From Flaccisagitta enflata (taxonomy: Eukaryota; Chaetognatha; Sagittoidea; Aphragmophora), in the NCBI GenBank assembly GCA_965153355.1, contig OZ231127.1, forward strand, positions 19,158,001-19,222,000: 64,000 nt of DNA, in the 5' to 3' direction. The position numbers and the translations under genes were made by a program. Within the stretch, counting starts at the first letter, position 1. Each line of letters begins with the position of its first letter. Below the pieces are notes generated by a model, which saw only the letters and a list, made by a program, of their open reading frames with translations, made no database searches and was not told the DNA's origin. Of this stretch, positions 1-17,384 are shown one piece after another.

Positions 1-2
1 CT

Positions 3-1098
3 GGGCATCCAATTCCATTCCCATATCCGGCGCACACGCTTCCAGCTGGTTTGCTGCAAAGACTTTCCTCAGCTTCCACCTCCTCCTCTTCCTCTTCATC
101 CTCCTCCTCATCTTCCTCTTCCGCTTCTCATCCAGAAGGCGGCGCTCATCCTCCACCACCACCTCCTCCACCTTCACTTCCTCCTCATCACCCACTCTCG
201 TCTCTTCATCATTCACTTTCGGCGACTTCATTGGCTTCTTTGCCTACTCATCCCGCTCATCTTCCTCCACCTTCTTCTTCTTCGGCACCGACGACTCCCT
301 CATCTTCCTCTTCCTCTTCAACTTCATCCTCTTCTTCATCTTCTTCCTCATCATCTTCTTTCCCCCACCGTCCGATTCCTCAAAAGCCGAGTGGTTTCAG
401 CATCGCCGACATTTTGGAACTGAATCATCAACAGTCTAAAGTGGATGGCGCTTTGGCCGCCGGTCATCATCATCATCCTCATCTTCCTCCTCATCTTTTA
501 CCACCTCCTCACTCATCTCATCCTCATTTACACTCGCTTCCGCCTTCCGCGCATCCTCATCCTCATCATCCACACGCTCCTCTTCCTCCCTCTCATCCTC
601 ATCATCACTCGGCGTTGGCTCGCGCGGCTTCCGGCGCTAAATTGTCGCCGCCGCTTCCGCTTTCGGCGCCTTCCGCTTCCTCGACGCCCAATCGCGGCGT
701 CGATCTTCACGCCGCTTCTTCGAGAAACGGCGACGCTTCCTCGTCATCCTCTTCCTCTTCCCCGCCGGCTTTGGGACTGCCGCCGCCTCCTCCCAACTCC
801 ATCCATCATCATCCCGGCGCCGCCTTCTCTCCGACCGCGGCGGCGGCAGCGGCGGCGGCCGCGCAAGCGAGAGACCCTCATAACCACCCTCTCAGCGGCG
901 CGGCGGCGGCTGCGGCGGCTTGGGGTCGAGGTTGGCGATTTCACGAAGCCGCGGTGGCGGTGGCGGCTCAGGCGGCGGCTGCGGCGGCGGCGGCCAGAAT
1001 GCCTCCGTCGGCAGCGGCCGCGGCGGCGATGATGAACGAAAAGATGGTCAGAGACAGATCGCCGTTGAGACAACGAGATGGACCCTCGAGCGCAAGTG
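3..1098 (+). CDS. NKX1: NKX1/slouch-class homeobox protein, exon 1 (5' partial)
   Basis: First visible coding exon of a homeodomain transcription factor. The frame is open from base 3, so the exon starts left of the window; no ATG is seen, and the in-frame TTG at 51 is not needed as a start. The encoded N-terminal region is low-complexity: Ser runs, Pro/His-rich stretches and Ala runs. The one conserved island is FSIADILEL at 396-422, which fits the TN/EH1-type motif (Groucho co-repressor docking) of NK-class proteins. The exon ends at a perfect GTAAGT donor at 1099, leaving one base of a codon; that phase matches the acceptor at 14087. The role is inferred from the class: a nuclear, sequence-specific regulator, in flies tied to muscle-founder and neural identity. 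Confidence 0.85.
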
Positions 1099-1205
1099 GT
1101 AAGTTGCGAGAAACAAGGCCAACTAGGCTGACAAGTTTTAACAACCGTGTGGCTGGTTGATCGTCAAGCGTTTCAGACAAGTGCAAAACGGACCAACGGA
1201 CCGAT

Positions 1206-1242
1206 GGACATGACATGACATGACATGACATGAGATGACATG
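1206..1242. repeat. (ACATG)n pentanucleotide array
   Basis: A short run of the ACATG/GACAT pentamer with one interruption, just inside NKX1 intron 1. Confidence 0.7.
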
Positions 1243-1647
1243 CCCGGTAGCACATAAAAATTGTGGTGATCATCAGTCGAATTCAGCATGAGGAACGTTT
1301 TTTTTCTTTTGTCGGGGCAATGATCGTTCTCCGTTCTCAAGCATCTGTTTCAGCCTGAAATCCCCCAAAGGCCTGATCATCATTTATAACCGGCAAAAAC
1401 TGAAATGAATATTTCCAACATAAAAGCGGATGTTATCACAAGCTCCCTCAATGAGAAGACTTTTCCCATTACTGCCTCAATTATGATGTGATTAAATAAG
1501 CTTGTATCAGAGGAATACTCTTCTTTTTTTTTGTTATTATTGAAAACCTTTTCAAATGAGATCATTGAGATGTATCCTCCTTTGCTTCTCCTTTTTCTTT
1601 CCTGGTTTCATTCAGTCTTTGTTTGTTTCATTTTTTTCATTTTTTCT

Positions 1648-1911
<264 letters not shown>

Positions 1912-2119
1912 TGCCTTCCTTGTTTCTGATTTTGCTGCTGGTGCCTTCATCCATTGAGTTATTTAACTCTTTTCATGATTATTGATAAAATCATTGTTTT
2001 TTTTTATTTCGTTATTTGAGGGGTGGGCTTTTGGACTCTTTAAAAAGTTTCAAATACGAGGGGGTCTCATTTCATTACGGTTAGAGGTTTTTCAAAGCGA
2101 AATGAAATAGCGTTTTCAA

Positions 2120-2120
<1 letters not shown>

Positions 2121-2205
<85 letters not shown>

Positions 2206-2284
2206 AAGCGCCGCGAATTAAGTTTCAAATTAAAAGCCTCTCAAACTCATATTGAATTATCGCACCGAGGGAGAATTAGGCAAA

Positions 2285-2348
<64 letters not shown>
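2121..2348. repeat. Facing (CT)n and (GA)n arrays
   Basis: (CT)n at 2121-2201 and (GA)n at about 2289-2347 face each other across about 85 bp of unique sequence, so the strand could fold into a long imperfect stem. The GA array is one of only two purine-on-plus dinucleotide arrays in NKX1 intron 1. Confidence 0.85.
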
Positions 2349-2351
<3 letters not shown>

Positions 2352-2675
2352 GCGAATGAAGATATGAGCGAGATAGATTGTGGTTGCGCGTGCTTATGTG
2401 CGTGCGTGTGCGCGTGCGTGTATGCGTGCGTTTGTGTGCGTGCGCCTAACGGCGCTTTTAAATAGAAATTCGATCATTCGCCTCGATGCGGATTTGATAA
2501 CCTCCACTTTCATTTTTTTGCCTTTCCTACTTTTTCTGTCTTTTTTTTTCTTTCCTTTATTCCCTCCTTTTTTTGCTGTTATATCTTCTTTCCTTCGCCC
2601 GAACCCCTCACCTGTTAAGCCCCTTATTCTTGCCCATCTTCCTCTTCCATCTCCACCTTTTCCTTCTTTTTCTCC

Positions 2676-2830
2676 TCTTCTTCTTCTTCTTCTTCTTCTT
2701 CTTCTTCTTCTTCTTCTTCTTCTTCTTCTTCTTCTTCTTCTTCTTCTTCTTCTTCTTCTTTTTCTTTTTCTTTTTCTTCGTCTTCTTCTTCTTCTTCTAC
2801 TTCTTCTTTTTCTTCTTCTACTTCTTCATC
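2676..2830. repeat. (TTC)n microsatellite
   Basis: Long (TTC)n tract with TTTTTC and TTCTAC variants at its 3' end. It is a pure polypyrimidine strand; open frames through it are microsatellite artefacts. Confidence 0.9.
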
Positions 2831-3179
2831 TTCTTTTCATCTTACTATAACCACTTCTCTCTCCCGCCATTTCCTCCACCATCCCCATTCTTCTACATTT
2901 TTCATTCACTCTGAGCGAAGATCTTAATTGAATAATTATTGGCGTAATGATTCATACCAGACATTCACAGAAGAGGAGATAGAAGGACGGAGAAAAAGAG
3001 AAAGAAGATTGATTATATACCAACTATAAAGTGAGGAGATGGAAGAGGGCATGATTTAATTTCCTCTCCTTTTCATTAACCATAGTTGGTCAGTTGATAG
3101 ATAAAGGTACCATTGTAGAAAAAATGTACATAACTACACAGACATTCGCACAGACACAGATGCAAAAAAACACGCGCGC

Positions 3180-3641
<462 letters not shown>

Positions 3642-3901
3642 TCGTTGTTCATCTGGGTTCAATGAAGCTTTGAGATAATGAGACTGAGTGATTAGATAAA
3701 GGCTACCATCCTTTTTACTAATATCCTTTTCAAACAACTGCAGGAATTCTAAGCATCCTTATGTTGCTTCTTCTGAATCAACTGATTTGCTTTTTTTTTA
3801 ATGTTATGTCTTTTTTTACTAGGCGTTGATAATATTTACGCCGCTAATATAGAAGAATTCATCGTTAACCAATTCTTGGTTTGGAAGTTGACAGGAAAAG
3901 A

Positions 3902-4266
3902 TTTTTAGTCGCGTGCACGCGACTCTACACCCCGCTTTGTCGGTCCGTCCGTCCGTCCGTCCGTCACACTTTACTTTTTTTGTAATATAACGTCAACTCT
4001 TAGGTTATTTGAAGTCTTTTTTAGTCATTAATATTTATTCTAAGTCATTTAGAGTCATTTTAAGTCATTTTAAGTCATTCCAAGTCATTTTAAGTTATTT
4101 TAAGTCATTTTTGGTCATTGGGTTTTTTTGTCATTTTGAGTCCTTTCTGGACATTTTAAGTCATTCTAAGTCATTCTAAGTCATTCTAAGTCATTCTAAG
4201 TCATTCTAAGTCATTCCTACCCTGTAAATCTCGCACGCGACTTATAGGTGTTGGCCTTGTTTTTTC
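3902..4266 (-). mobile_element. Helitron-like (GTCY)n element, full-length copy
   Basis: Read on the minus strand it ends in a hairpin AGTCGCG/CGCGACT followed by CTAA (plus-strand TTAG at 3905-3908). The hairpin is followed on plus by GTCGG(TCCG)n at 3938-3965. The other end is GGCCTTGTTTT at about 4253. A tandem array of AAGTCATT(CT/TT) 10-mers (about 4010-4215) is inserted between. The architecture (terminal hairpin, CTRR-like end, GTCY microsatellite core) matches DINE-1/pearl/helentron-associated elements as known from the literature. It is non-autonomous, with no coding capacity. Confidence 0.65.
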
Positions 4267-4304
4267 TGGATCTAACAGTTCAGTCTGTTGCATAATTTCT
4301 ATCA

Positions 4305-4502
<198 letters not shown>

Positions 4503-5276
4503 TCATTGTCGCCATTTTGTTCTTATTCTCTCTGTCTTTTTCAACGTCGTTGGGGAAATGATTAGTTCCGAGTGTAAGCAACCGAGCCATTTTTTCTCAA
4601 TGGACGCCTAATCAAAGTAATCAGACTTAATCTCCCCTTTAAAGCCTCGCATCATCGCCGTTTTTTTTTCTCTTCTTTTTCTACTCTTAAGTTGAATAAA
4701 TCATCCTCGCTTCAATTTTTTTCCTTACTTTTTATTCTTTCTTTTTCTCATTTCTATGAACTCTTTTAGTGGAAAAATCCCTTCTCAATTATATTCTCTC
4801 CATTTGCGACTCCATGTTACATTGGATTTTTTTCTACCACTCTTCTAAAAGCGTTTTTTCCCCAAGTCAGTATATCCAACTGTCAATGCCGAATGTTCTA
4901 TCTTTATGCCAGTCTGTCTGTCTGTCAGTATCCGTCTGACGCTTGATTTTCTCTCAGCATCCATCTCTCGCTTGATTTTCTGTCTTTTTCTTTTTCCATT
5001 TGACTTCTCTTACTCTCCATTCCATTCATATCCGCCCCTACCCTTCCCGTTGTTCTATTACCAATATGAAATCATTCACCTTCTCCTCCTCAATCTACCA
5101 CCCTACCTTCATCTTCACTCCATATCACTCTCACTTCTTCCATCCCATCCCTACCCATCCCATCCCTACCCATCCCATCCCATCCCATATTCTCCGCTAC
5201 CAGCACTACTAGGATTCTTTCCATCGCTCATCTACTGTTTTTCTTTTCCCTGAGCCACTTCTTCCTTCCTGCATGG

Positions 5277-5397
5277 ATGCTGATGGGGACGACGGTGACG
5301 ACGATAATAATGACGATGATGACGGTGATGATGACGATAATGACGATGACGACGATGACGACGTCGGTGATGACGACGATGACGAGGACGGTGATGA
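5277..5397. repeat. Imperfect (GAC/GAT)n array
   Basis: About 120 bp of GAC and GAT trinucleotides. It reads as poly-Asp in one frame, but no splice sites or flanking coding sequence support a gene. Confidence 0.75.
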
Positions 5398-5901
5398 TTC
5401 CGGAGCAAGGTTTGTTTATTTGCGGTCGATTTTATATCAGAACCAGTTAACAACACAAATGCGGCCTCGGCTCCTTGCCTTAATCACCCGGAGAGCAGGC
5501 AAATAAGGGCCACTGGCGTATGCGCTGCCAAGTGGCATGATCAGGGGTAGTAGAAATGGGGGGGGGGGGAGAGGAGTTAATGGTTACGGGGGTATCATAT
5601 GAAGCCCTTTTCGTTATTGATGCAGCTGCAGCTGTTGATGATGGGGGTAGTAGTCATGAGAATACTCGTTGAATCCATTAACAAAGCTGTTGTTGCCTTG
5701 TTAGAAGCTCCAGGCATGAGAATGTTGATGGTGAGACTGCCTTCAGGTGTCTTCATTTTCTAGAATAGTCGTGAAGAATATTTTTAATTAAAAAACTAGT
5801 TTTTGGGGAGATGAACCCAAAAATTAATTTCTATTCTTTAAAAATCTGTATAAGGTAAACATAAAAACTATCTTTCCGGTTGTTGCCTTTATTTTCCTTC
5901 A

Positions 5902-6090
<189 letters not shown>

Positions 6091-6297
6091 GTCGGGGTGA
6101 GAGAGTATGTTTTGTTTATTTTGCCTGTTTCCTTTTGATGTTGTTCGCTTTTTTTCCTCCGTTGGATTTTTTTCTGCCTCTCTTCGCTTTATTTTTTCAA
6201 TCAACATCCGCGCCAATCTTTATCTACCTTTATTGATAGCCTTTATTGGGGGCAAATAACACACAAAAAAATGGATGGTAATGGTATGGGTATGTTC

Positions 6298-6796
<499 letters not shown>

Positions 6797-7059
6797 TATT
6801 CATTTTCATGTCACGAGTCAGCGGGCCTCATTTTCGAGTGTGGGTTTTTTAATCTTAAAAAAAAAAGAAAATGTTTCAAAGTTTTTGGCAAAAAGTGGGA
6901 AAACTGGCGGCTAAAATAACGAAGAAGAAGAAGAAGGAAAAGATGAAGAAGAAGATGCAGGAAAACGGGAGATTCTCTCATCTCATTTCCTTCCCAGAGT
7001 TATTCTAATGGGTTTTTTATCTCTCAAATTTAGAGCAACTTCATTCTTTATCAGCGTCA

Positions 7060-7455
<396 letters not shown>

Positions 7456-7601
7456 ATCCTAACCCCCACTTCTCTCAAGTTGGAGGCAGAGAGTGAGAAA
7501 ATTAAAAGGGAATTAAATAAAAAGGCGAGCGATCGCGAATTCAATTTGTATGATATAATCACTGGAGGCTTTTCTTGAATTTTCTAGTATCATATCGCCA
7601 A

Positions 7602-7627
7602 GAGAGAGAGAGAGAGAGAGAGAGAGA
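7602..7627. repeat. Short (GA)n
   Basis: A 26-bp (GA)n, the second of only two GA-on-plus arrays within NKX1 intron 1. Confidence 0.8.
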
Positions 7628-7874
7628 AGGCAAAGAGAATGGAGAAAATGAGGAAATAGAGAAGATGCTGTTAAGGCTGTTGTTGTTAGTGTTATTGTTA
7701 TTGCTGCTGCTATACTGTTGCTTCATCTCGTTGTTATTCAAAATACTGCAGCACTTGCTGTAGCTTTTTCCGAAGGGCACTTTGCAGCAATTGTGGCAAA
7801 TGGAGGAAGATGTTAGAATAACGAGAAACTCTTTCATCTTCATTAAAGTGACTGAGCCCAAATCTCTAGCAATC

Positions 7875-9380
<1,506 letters not shown>

Positions 9381-10012
9381 TTCACTAACGTCTCCCTCGG
9401 CCAAACTTAAGTCTCATTTGACGTAGACATCAATTTCCACTTAATTCTCCTCATCTGGTTTCCATTGGTCCAAGCTTATGCCTCCCCCTCCTACTCCTCC
9501 TCATCCTCCTTATCCTTCTTTCTCCACTTCCTCCTCTTTCCTTTCCCTCCCATGTCTTCCTTCTCCCCTTCCTCTTTTTCCTCTCCCTCTCACCCCCTTT
9601 TCTTTTTCCTATTTCACTTTCATGTCATTTATTTTAGGCAGTGACATTGTTAAGATTTAAGTGCCATAACCCTGATTTGCATTCATTCTTCCACCTTTTT
9701 TCCCTTTCCTCAACTCGTCTCTTCGATTTCAACTTCTCATTTTTCCCCATTGTACTATTTCCTTGAATGCCTCTCACTTAGTTGTATGTTTCTGTGTTTT
9801 TGTTTCAGTCATTCCTTTTTTCTTTCTCTCCACTTAACTTTCATTTCCTTCAAGTGATCCCTTCTCGTTTTCTTCAAATCTTTCCTAATACCTTCCTTAC
9901 TTTTCCCGTTCCTTTTTACATCCTCTCCTGATCTAATTTTTTTGTTTTGTTCTTTCTTCTACTCTTGCTCTTGTTCTTGTTCTTAAGCTTGTTCTTGTAC
10001 TACCTCTTCTCC

Positions 10013-10449
10013 CTTTTCTTCTTCTTCTTCTTCTTCTTCTTCTTCTTCTTCTTCTTCTTCTTCTTCTTCTTCTTCTTCTTCTTCTTCTTCTTCTTCTACT
10101 TCGTCTTTTTTTTTCTTCTTCTTCTTCTTCTTCTTCTTCTTCTTCTTCTTCTTCTTCTTCTTCTTCTTCTTCTTCGTTTTCTTCGTTTTCTTCTTTTTCT
10201 TCTTTTTCTCCTTTTTCTTCTTCTTCTTTTTCTTTTTCTTTTTCTTTTTCTTTTTCTTTTTCTTTTTCTTTTTCTTTTTCTTTTTCTTTTTCTTTTTCTT
10301 TTTCTTTTTCATTTTCTTCTTCTTCTTCTTCTTCTTCTTTTTCTTTTTCTTTTTCTTTTTCTTTTTCTTTTTCTTTTTCTTTTTCTTCTTCTTCTTCTTC
10401 TTCTTCTTCTTCTTCTTCTTCTTCTTCTTCTCCTTCTCCCTTCTCTTCT

Positions 10450-10496
<47 letters not shown>

Positions 10497-10524
10497 TTCT
10501 TCTTCTTCTCCTTCTCCCTTCTCT

Positions 10525-10556
<32 letters not shown>

Positions 10557-10636
10557 TTCTTCTTCTTCTTCTTCTTCTTCTTCTTCTTCCCTTCTTCTTC
10601 TTCTTCTTCTTCTTCTTCTTCTTCTTCTTCTTCTTC
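10013..10636. repeat. 620-bp polypyrimidine (TTC)n / (TTTTTC)n array
   Basis: Alternating blocks of (TTC)n and hexameric (TTTTTC)n, with TTCTCCTTCTCCC inserts repeated near 10426 and 10509. The plus strand is almost purely T and C for more than 600 bases, a classic composition for intramolecular triplex (H-DNA). It reads as poly-Leu/Phe on plus and poly-Lys/Glu on minus; neither is a gene. Confidence 0.92.
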
Positions 10637-10745
10637 CTCTTCTGGTCGTGTGCGGTGTCTTCGTTTATCGAAGTAATTTGTTTCCGCGAAGGAAAAAGCG
10701 ACTTTGCAAACGAGACTCAATGAGTCGAAGCCCGAAGCCCGAAGA

Positions 10746-10870
10746 TGGGAGGAAAAGGAGGGAAGGGAGGAAAAGGGAGGAAAGGGAGGAAAAGGGAGGA
10801 AAAGGAGGAAAAGGGAGGAAAGGGAGGAAAAGGGAGGAAAAGGGAGGAATAGGTGGAAGGGGGATGAAGG
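10746..10870. repeat. (GGGAGGAAA)n purine minisatellite
   Basis: About twelve imperfect copies of a 9-11 bp GGGAGGAAAA unit. The strand purine bias is opposite to the polypyrimidine tract ending 110 bp upstream. Confidence 0.8.
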
Positions 10871-11445
10871 GGAGGAAAGCGAGCAGAGGTAAGGAACTGA
10901 AGAGGGAAAGAGATGAAAAGAAAAATTAAATAAAACGGAGGAACGAATCAATGGGAGGAGGGGAGGAAAACGGAGGTAAAGAAGGAAAACAAATTGGACT
11001 GAATATAAGAAAGAGAGATGTTAAAAAAGTGATATCATCCCGTATCAGTATCCCTAACAACATTCCGGAAGTAAACGCTTCAAATGGTCGAAATGAATCT
11101 AATGAAAGTTAGAGGAAAAAGGACGGTCTAGTGGAGAGGCAACGAAATGAAAGGGAATGGTGGAAACTGGGGCAAGCGCAAAGGAGCAGTACAGCGTAAG
11201 TGTTGAAGAGGAAGACGAGGAGGAAGAAGAAGAGGAAGAAGAAGAGGAAGAAGAAGAGGAGGAAGAAGAAGAGGAGGAAGAGCAGAAGGGAGAGAACGGG
11301 GCAAGCGCTAAGCCCTGCCATAGATAATTTGGTCAGAGTTAAGCCGAGAGGCTGGATTTAAGAAAAGGATTTTCCAGCCCGGGCTTTCGTCTCTTTCACT
11401 CACTCGTCCGAGACTTGCAAGAAGACGAAAACCAAGAAAAAAAGA

Positions 11446-11514
11446 AAGAAGAGTTTAGGAGTTCGACCGCAAAATCACTTTATTGATTTTTTCTGCTGCC
11501 GACTCCCACTCAAT
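11446..11514 (+). repeat. 69-bp direct repeat, left copy
   Basis: Sequence starting AAGAAGAGTTTAGGAGTTCG and ending CCCACTCAAT. It recurs at 11658-11726 with one substitution (GTTCG against GCTCG). The two copies exactly flank a helitron-like element. Confidence 0.85.
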
Positions 11515-11657
11515 AAAAAAGGTTATTTAGGCAATTGGGCGGGAGCAGTAACACAAAAACCGCCCATAAACGCCGAAAAAAGCTAATGGCGACCGACCGA
11601 CCGACGGACCGACCGATCAACTTAGCGGGTCATAGAGTCGCGCAGCGCGCGACTAAA
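11515..11657 (+). mobile_element. Helitron-like (GTCY)n element between 69-bp direct repeats
   Basis: A short copy: GGCGGGAGCAG block, (GACC)n/(GACG)n core at about 11590-11616, then the terminal hairpin AGTCGCG-CAGCG-CGCGACT at about 11636-11654, ending CTAAAAA. It lies between two near-identical 69-bp repeats. That is odd, because helitrons are not known to make target duplications. Confidence 0.65.
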
Positions 11658-11726
11658 AAGAAGAGTTTAGGAGCTCGACCGCAAAATCACTTTATTGATT
11701 TTTTCTGCTGCCGACTCCCACTCAAT
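11658..11726 (+). repeat. 69-bp direct repeat, right copy
   Basis: Second copy of the repeat at 11446-11514, starting immediately after the CTAA end of the inserted element. Confidence 0.85.
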
Positions 11727-11908
11727 GACTGGAAATCTTGCGAGGGTCTTGGTCTTGAGTTACAAAGTCTCGTTCTAGGTGCCTCTCTGGCTGTCTGTCA
11801 GTTTGTCTCTCTTGCAGTCAATCTGTCTGTTGGTCAGTAAGTCAATTACTCCATTTCTTATCTAGTTTGTCTGTGACTGTCCGACCGTCGTCCAGCTCTC
11901 TCTTTTCC

Positions 11909-12215
<307 letters not shown>

Positions 12216-12564
12216 TGCTGTTCGTCATGGCTGTCCCACTGTATTAGATTCTATCTATAATCCGTACGGATCCACCTTTTGAACACAATCATTTGCCACT
12301 TTCTCCACAACAAAACTCCCCCCCCCCACCTCCCCCTCCAAGCCACATAGAACTAATTCACCTTTGTTTACTTCCAGTACACGCTTAGCCATCCTGCATT
12401 CCTTCAACCCATTAGTCTTCCATATTCTTCTTCTTCTTCTCTTCACCAGTTTCGAGTTTCGAGTCGATAAATCTTCAACCATCATTTGGTTTTAGTGTCA
12501 ATTAAGTAAAGAGTAAAATGGAATCGTCCTAAAAGTTTTTCCTCACCTGATACTCGTTACTGAC

Positions 12565-12797
<233 letters not shown>

Positions 12798-12895
12798 TCC
12801 TCTTCATTTGACTTTATTTGCCTCTGTTTACCTCTCCATTTTGCTGGAAGTGCAAATCGAAGTAACTGTTGTTGTTGTTGTTCCTCCTTTTCTCT

Positions 12896-13371
<476 letters not shown>

Positions 13372-13538
13372 CGCCTTCATCACTAATTCACCCGGCCCAG
13401 CTTCCCATCTGTCCATTACCTTTACAAAACCGCATTAACCCGAGAAGCGAAGGAGCGGTCTTCACTTAGTCTAAGCGAATGGTAATTTCCTTTACGGGTT
13501 TCCGCCCCGACAACCATCTGAGATTCAACCGCCTCGCT

Positions 13539-13657
<119 letters not shown>

Positions 13658-14052
13658 TTCGTGTGTGCAGACTGAACGCGTCAACTACTGCTCCCTTTTA
13701 AACAGAAACTCATTACGTCGGCAGTTTTACGCGTGCTGAGCTCTGTGTGTGTGTGTGGAAGTACGACATGGTACGTGCGCGTACGCGTGCATGCGTTTTT
13801 GGGAACTCGTTCCGTATTTTCCAAAACATTAGATGGTATAGCATGCAATGACTTTAACTTTTTTAACAGAACCATGATATTGACAAATCAAAATTTCCCA
13901 AGAAATGAAGTAAAACAGAAGATGTAAACGAAATCTTCGAAAGAAAAAAAATCAGCTAGCACATGATTTTGAAATCTGAAGGAGTACAATCTATATTTTT
14001 GCGTAACTACCAACTAGAACAATATACACCCAGGGTAGATACTTATTCTTAG

Positions 14053-15273
<1,221 letters not shown>

Positions 15274-16215
15274 GACGCGTTCTTCTTTTATTAAGTTTTT
15301 TTTTCTTGATTTTCTCCGTTGAAAAAAAAGTAATTGATTTTTTCCCCCAAAACCTATTAACTGGTCATTTGATTAACCATTCTTATTACTCATTGGTTTA
15401 AAACAAATTCCTTAAAAGTCGTTGCTTGGCATTTCATTTTATGAAACTTGCTTGATTGATGAAAAATGACCCGTGGTCGGTCTGTCGGTCCTTGACGCGG
15501 TGATGTGATTATATCATCTGATTCGTTAAAAAATACCGCATTGGAGATTACTGGATTAGAAAATAATTTTTGTTCTACATGTTTTTTACATTTTTTTTAA
15601 CCGATGAGTATTTAGCGCGCTTTTTTCGTTTTTTTTTTCTCTTCTTTTGATTCCTTTACCTCTATGTTGTTGCTTTTGGTATTGAAAAAAAAATCGATTT
15701 GACGAGAGAATACATTTTGTTTGATTACATTCATGAAAAAGAAAATAAACAAATCCCGGTATGTATCAAATTCAAAAGATACCGTTCCTCGATTACTAGT
15801 CCCTCCTTCATGACCAAAAAGAATAAAAATGTCATCAGAATTAGCGTTGTATTTCATTATTTATGTATGAATGTATAAAAAAAATACGATTTATTGTAAT
15901 TACTAAAACTTGGATGATCCGTTCATTGACGATTGATTGGCCTCAAATTTTATTTGATTCCCTCCAACATTACTCGGTAATACCCCTTTCCCCCCCTCCC
16001 CCGCCCCTTACCCATTCTTCCGATTCCCCCCCTTTCCTGCCTGCCCTATTGCCCCACTTTCCTTATCTTCTTTTGAGTGGTGATATCAAACGATTTGAAT
16101 TTTTTAAAAGAAATGATCGCTTGTGAAATATAGTGCCAATGCAGTATTTTATCTATGTATAAACTCAACAAATTGGCCCCCTTTCGATTGTTGTCTATCA
16201 TGATGCCTAATAAAT
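15274..16215 (+). other. NKX1 3' flank with candidate poly(A) signals
   Basis: AT-rich sequence after the homeobox stop, with no convincing reading frame. AATAAA hexamers lie at 15744-15749, 15822-15827 and 16209-16214, any of which could end the transcript. A GTCGGTCTGTCGGTCC patch near 15475 resembles the tetranucleotide core of the dispersed helitron-like family. Which signal is used cannot be told from sequence. Confidence 0.4.
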
Positions 16216-16789
16216 GATGATAGTGATAAAAAATAATCAATTTCTGTCATTCAATGAGAGAAGAAAAGAACGTTGCAGCTTAGGTTGATTGATTCATGAT
16301 ATGATGATTGTGGAGCGAAGCTGTGCGCTAGCTAGCCTACATGTGTCGAGGGTTTATGTGCTTCATCAGGAAACAATATTTGAAAAAGCCACGTTGTCCC
16401 ATTAACAAGTTCATAATAACAACATCGCGTGCGTCGGAAGTCAAAGTTTCAAAAAACAACTCAATCGGATAAAAAATTATACAAATCAGAAAGAAAAGCG
16501 CACCTGTAAATGTGTAATTGTTTCAGATGACTTGAATATTATAAAGACAACAAAAACGAACAATTGTGACGGATGGACGGACAGATGGACAAAGTGACCT
16601 GTTGACCAAAAAAAAAAAAAAAAAAGCAAACAAACACACAGACATTGAATTAATTAGATTTTGTCTCGCTAAATGGAGTCTCCGCCAATCCAGTGAATAA
16701 AGAGACCCCTCTTAACGTAATCCTCTGTCTAATTGTTGTGAGGAATTTGAATTGATGGCAACATTCAATACATGTCATCCAAGGATCGT

Positions 16790-17185
16790 ACATGGTCAGC
16801 GGTACCCGTTGCCCTGCGTGAAGTGTTGAAGTGATCTAGTGAGATGAGAGCAGATCACGGCAATAAAGGACCAATGTCCTGTAGAACAAAGGGATGAACC
16901 TTTGCATGATTTTAAGCCTGACAGGGAAGATTTTAGGCCTGAGGGCTATTTTTAGACTCGGGTGCAGCTGATTTCAGGTCTGAGGGCATTGATTTGAGGC
17001 TTTGCAAAAGTGGTTTCAGGCCTAATTGGACTGATTTTAAGCCTCAGAGACTAGATTTCAGGCCTCAAAAGGCTAGATTGAGGCTTTGGGCCTCAGAGGA
17101 GGGGGACGTACATACGAGACTTAAAATTTCACCCCTGTGTTCTACAGGACATTGGCCCTTTGGGGCCGCTACCCAAAAAAAGGCT
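16790..17185. repeat. Inverted-ended minisatellite element (GGCCTGAAAT family)
   Basis: The outer parts are inverted copies of a block reading CTGTAGAACA / TGTTCTACAG with an adjoining GGCCAATGTCC or GGACATTGGCC (about 16865-16890 and 17140-17165). The middle is a degenerate tandem array of a ~20-bp unit GATTTTAGGCCTGAGAGGGC. The same units recur at 40.9-41.9 and 50.5-53.6 kb. Confidence 0.6.
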
Positions 17186-17352
17186 TTGTACTGAGGCTGG
17201 AGATACTGAGGGTGGTTTCTTTGCGGGACTCTCAGATGTATCGACCGCTTATTCAAGCTAAAGGATTTACTTGATTATACAATTAATGGATAAAGAGAGA
17301 TTTCTTTTGTTCAATTGTCATCGAGATTTCGATCGACATCGTGGGAGTCATT

Positions 17353-17354
<2 letters not shown>

Positions 17355-17384
<30 letters not shown>
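17355..17384. repeat. (GA)n microsatellite
   Basis: Short (GA)n in the spacer between the two convergent genes. Confidence 0.8.

Noticed and set aside
5273-5506. Poly-Asp frame as a gene
   Set aside because: GAC/GAT repeat in an intron, with no acceptor or donor of matching phase.
9947-10951. Long open frames on both strands over the TTC/TTTTTC tract
   Set aside because: Pure repeat translation (Leu/Phe or Lys/Glu). No splice sites or ordinary-composition sequence.
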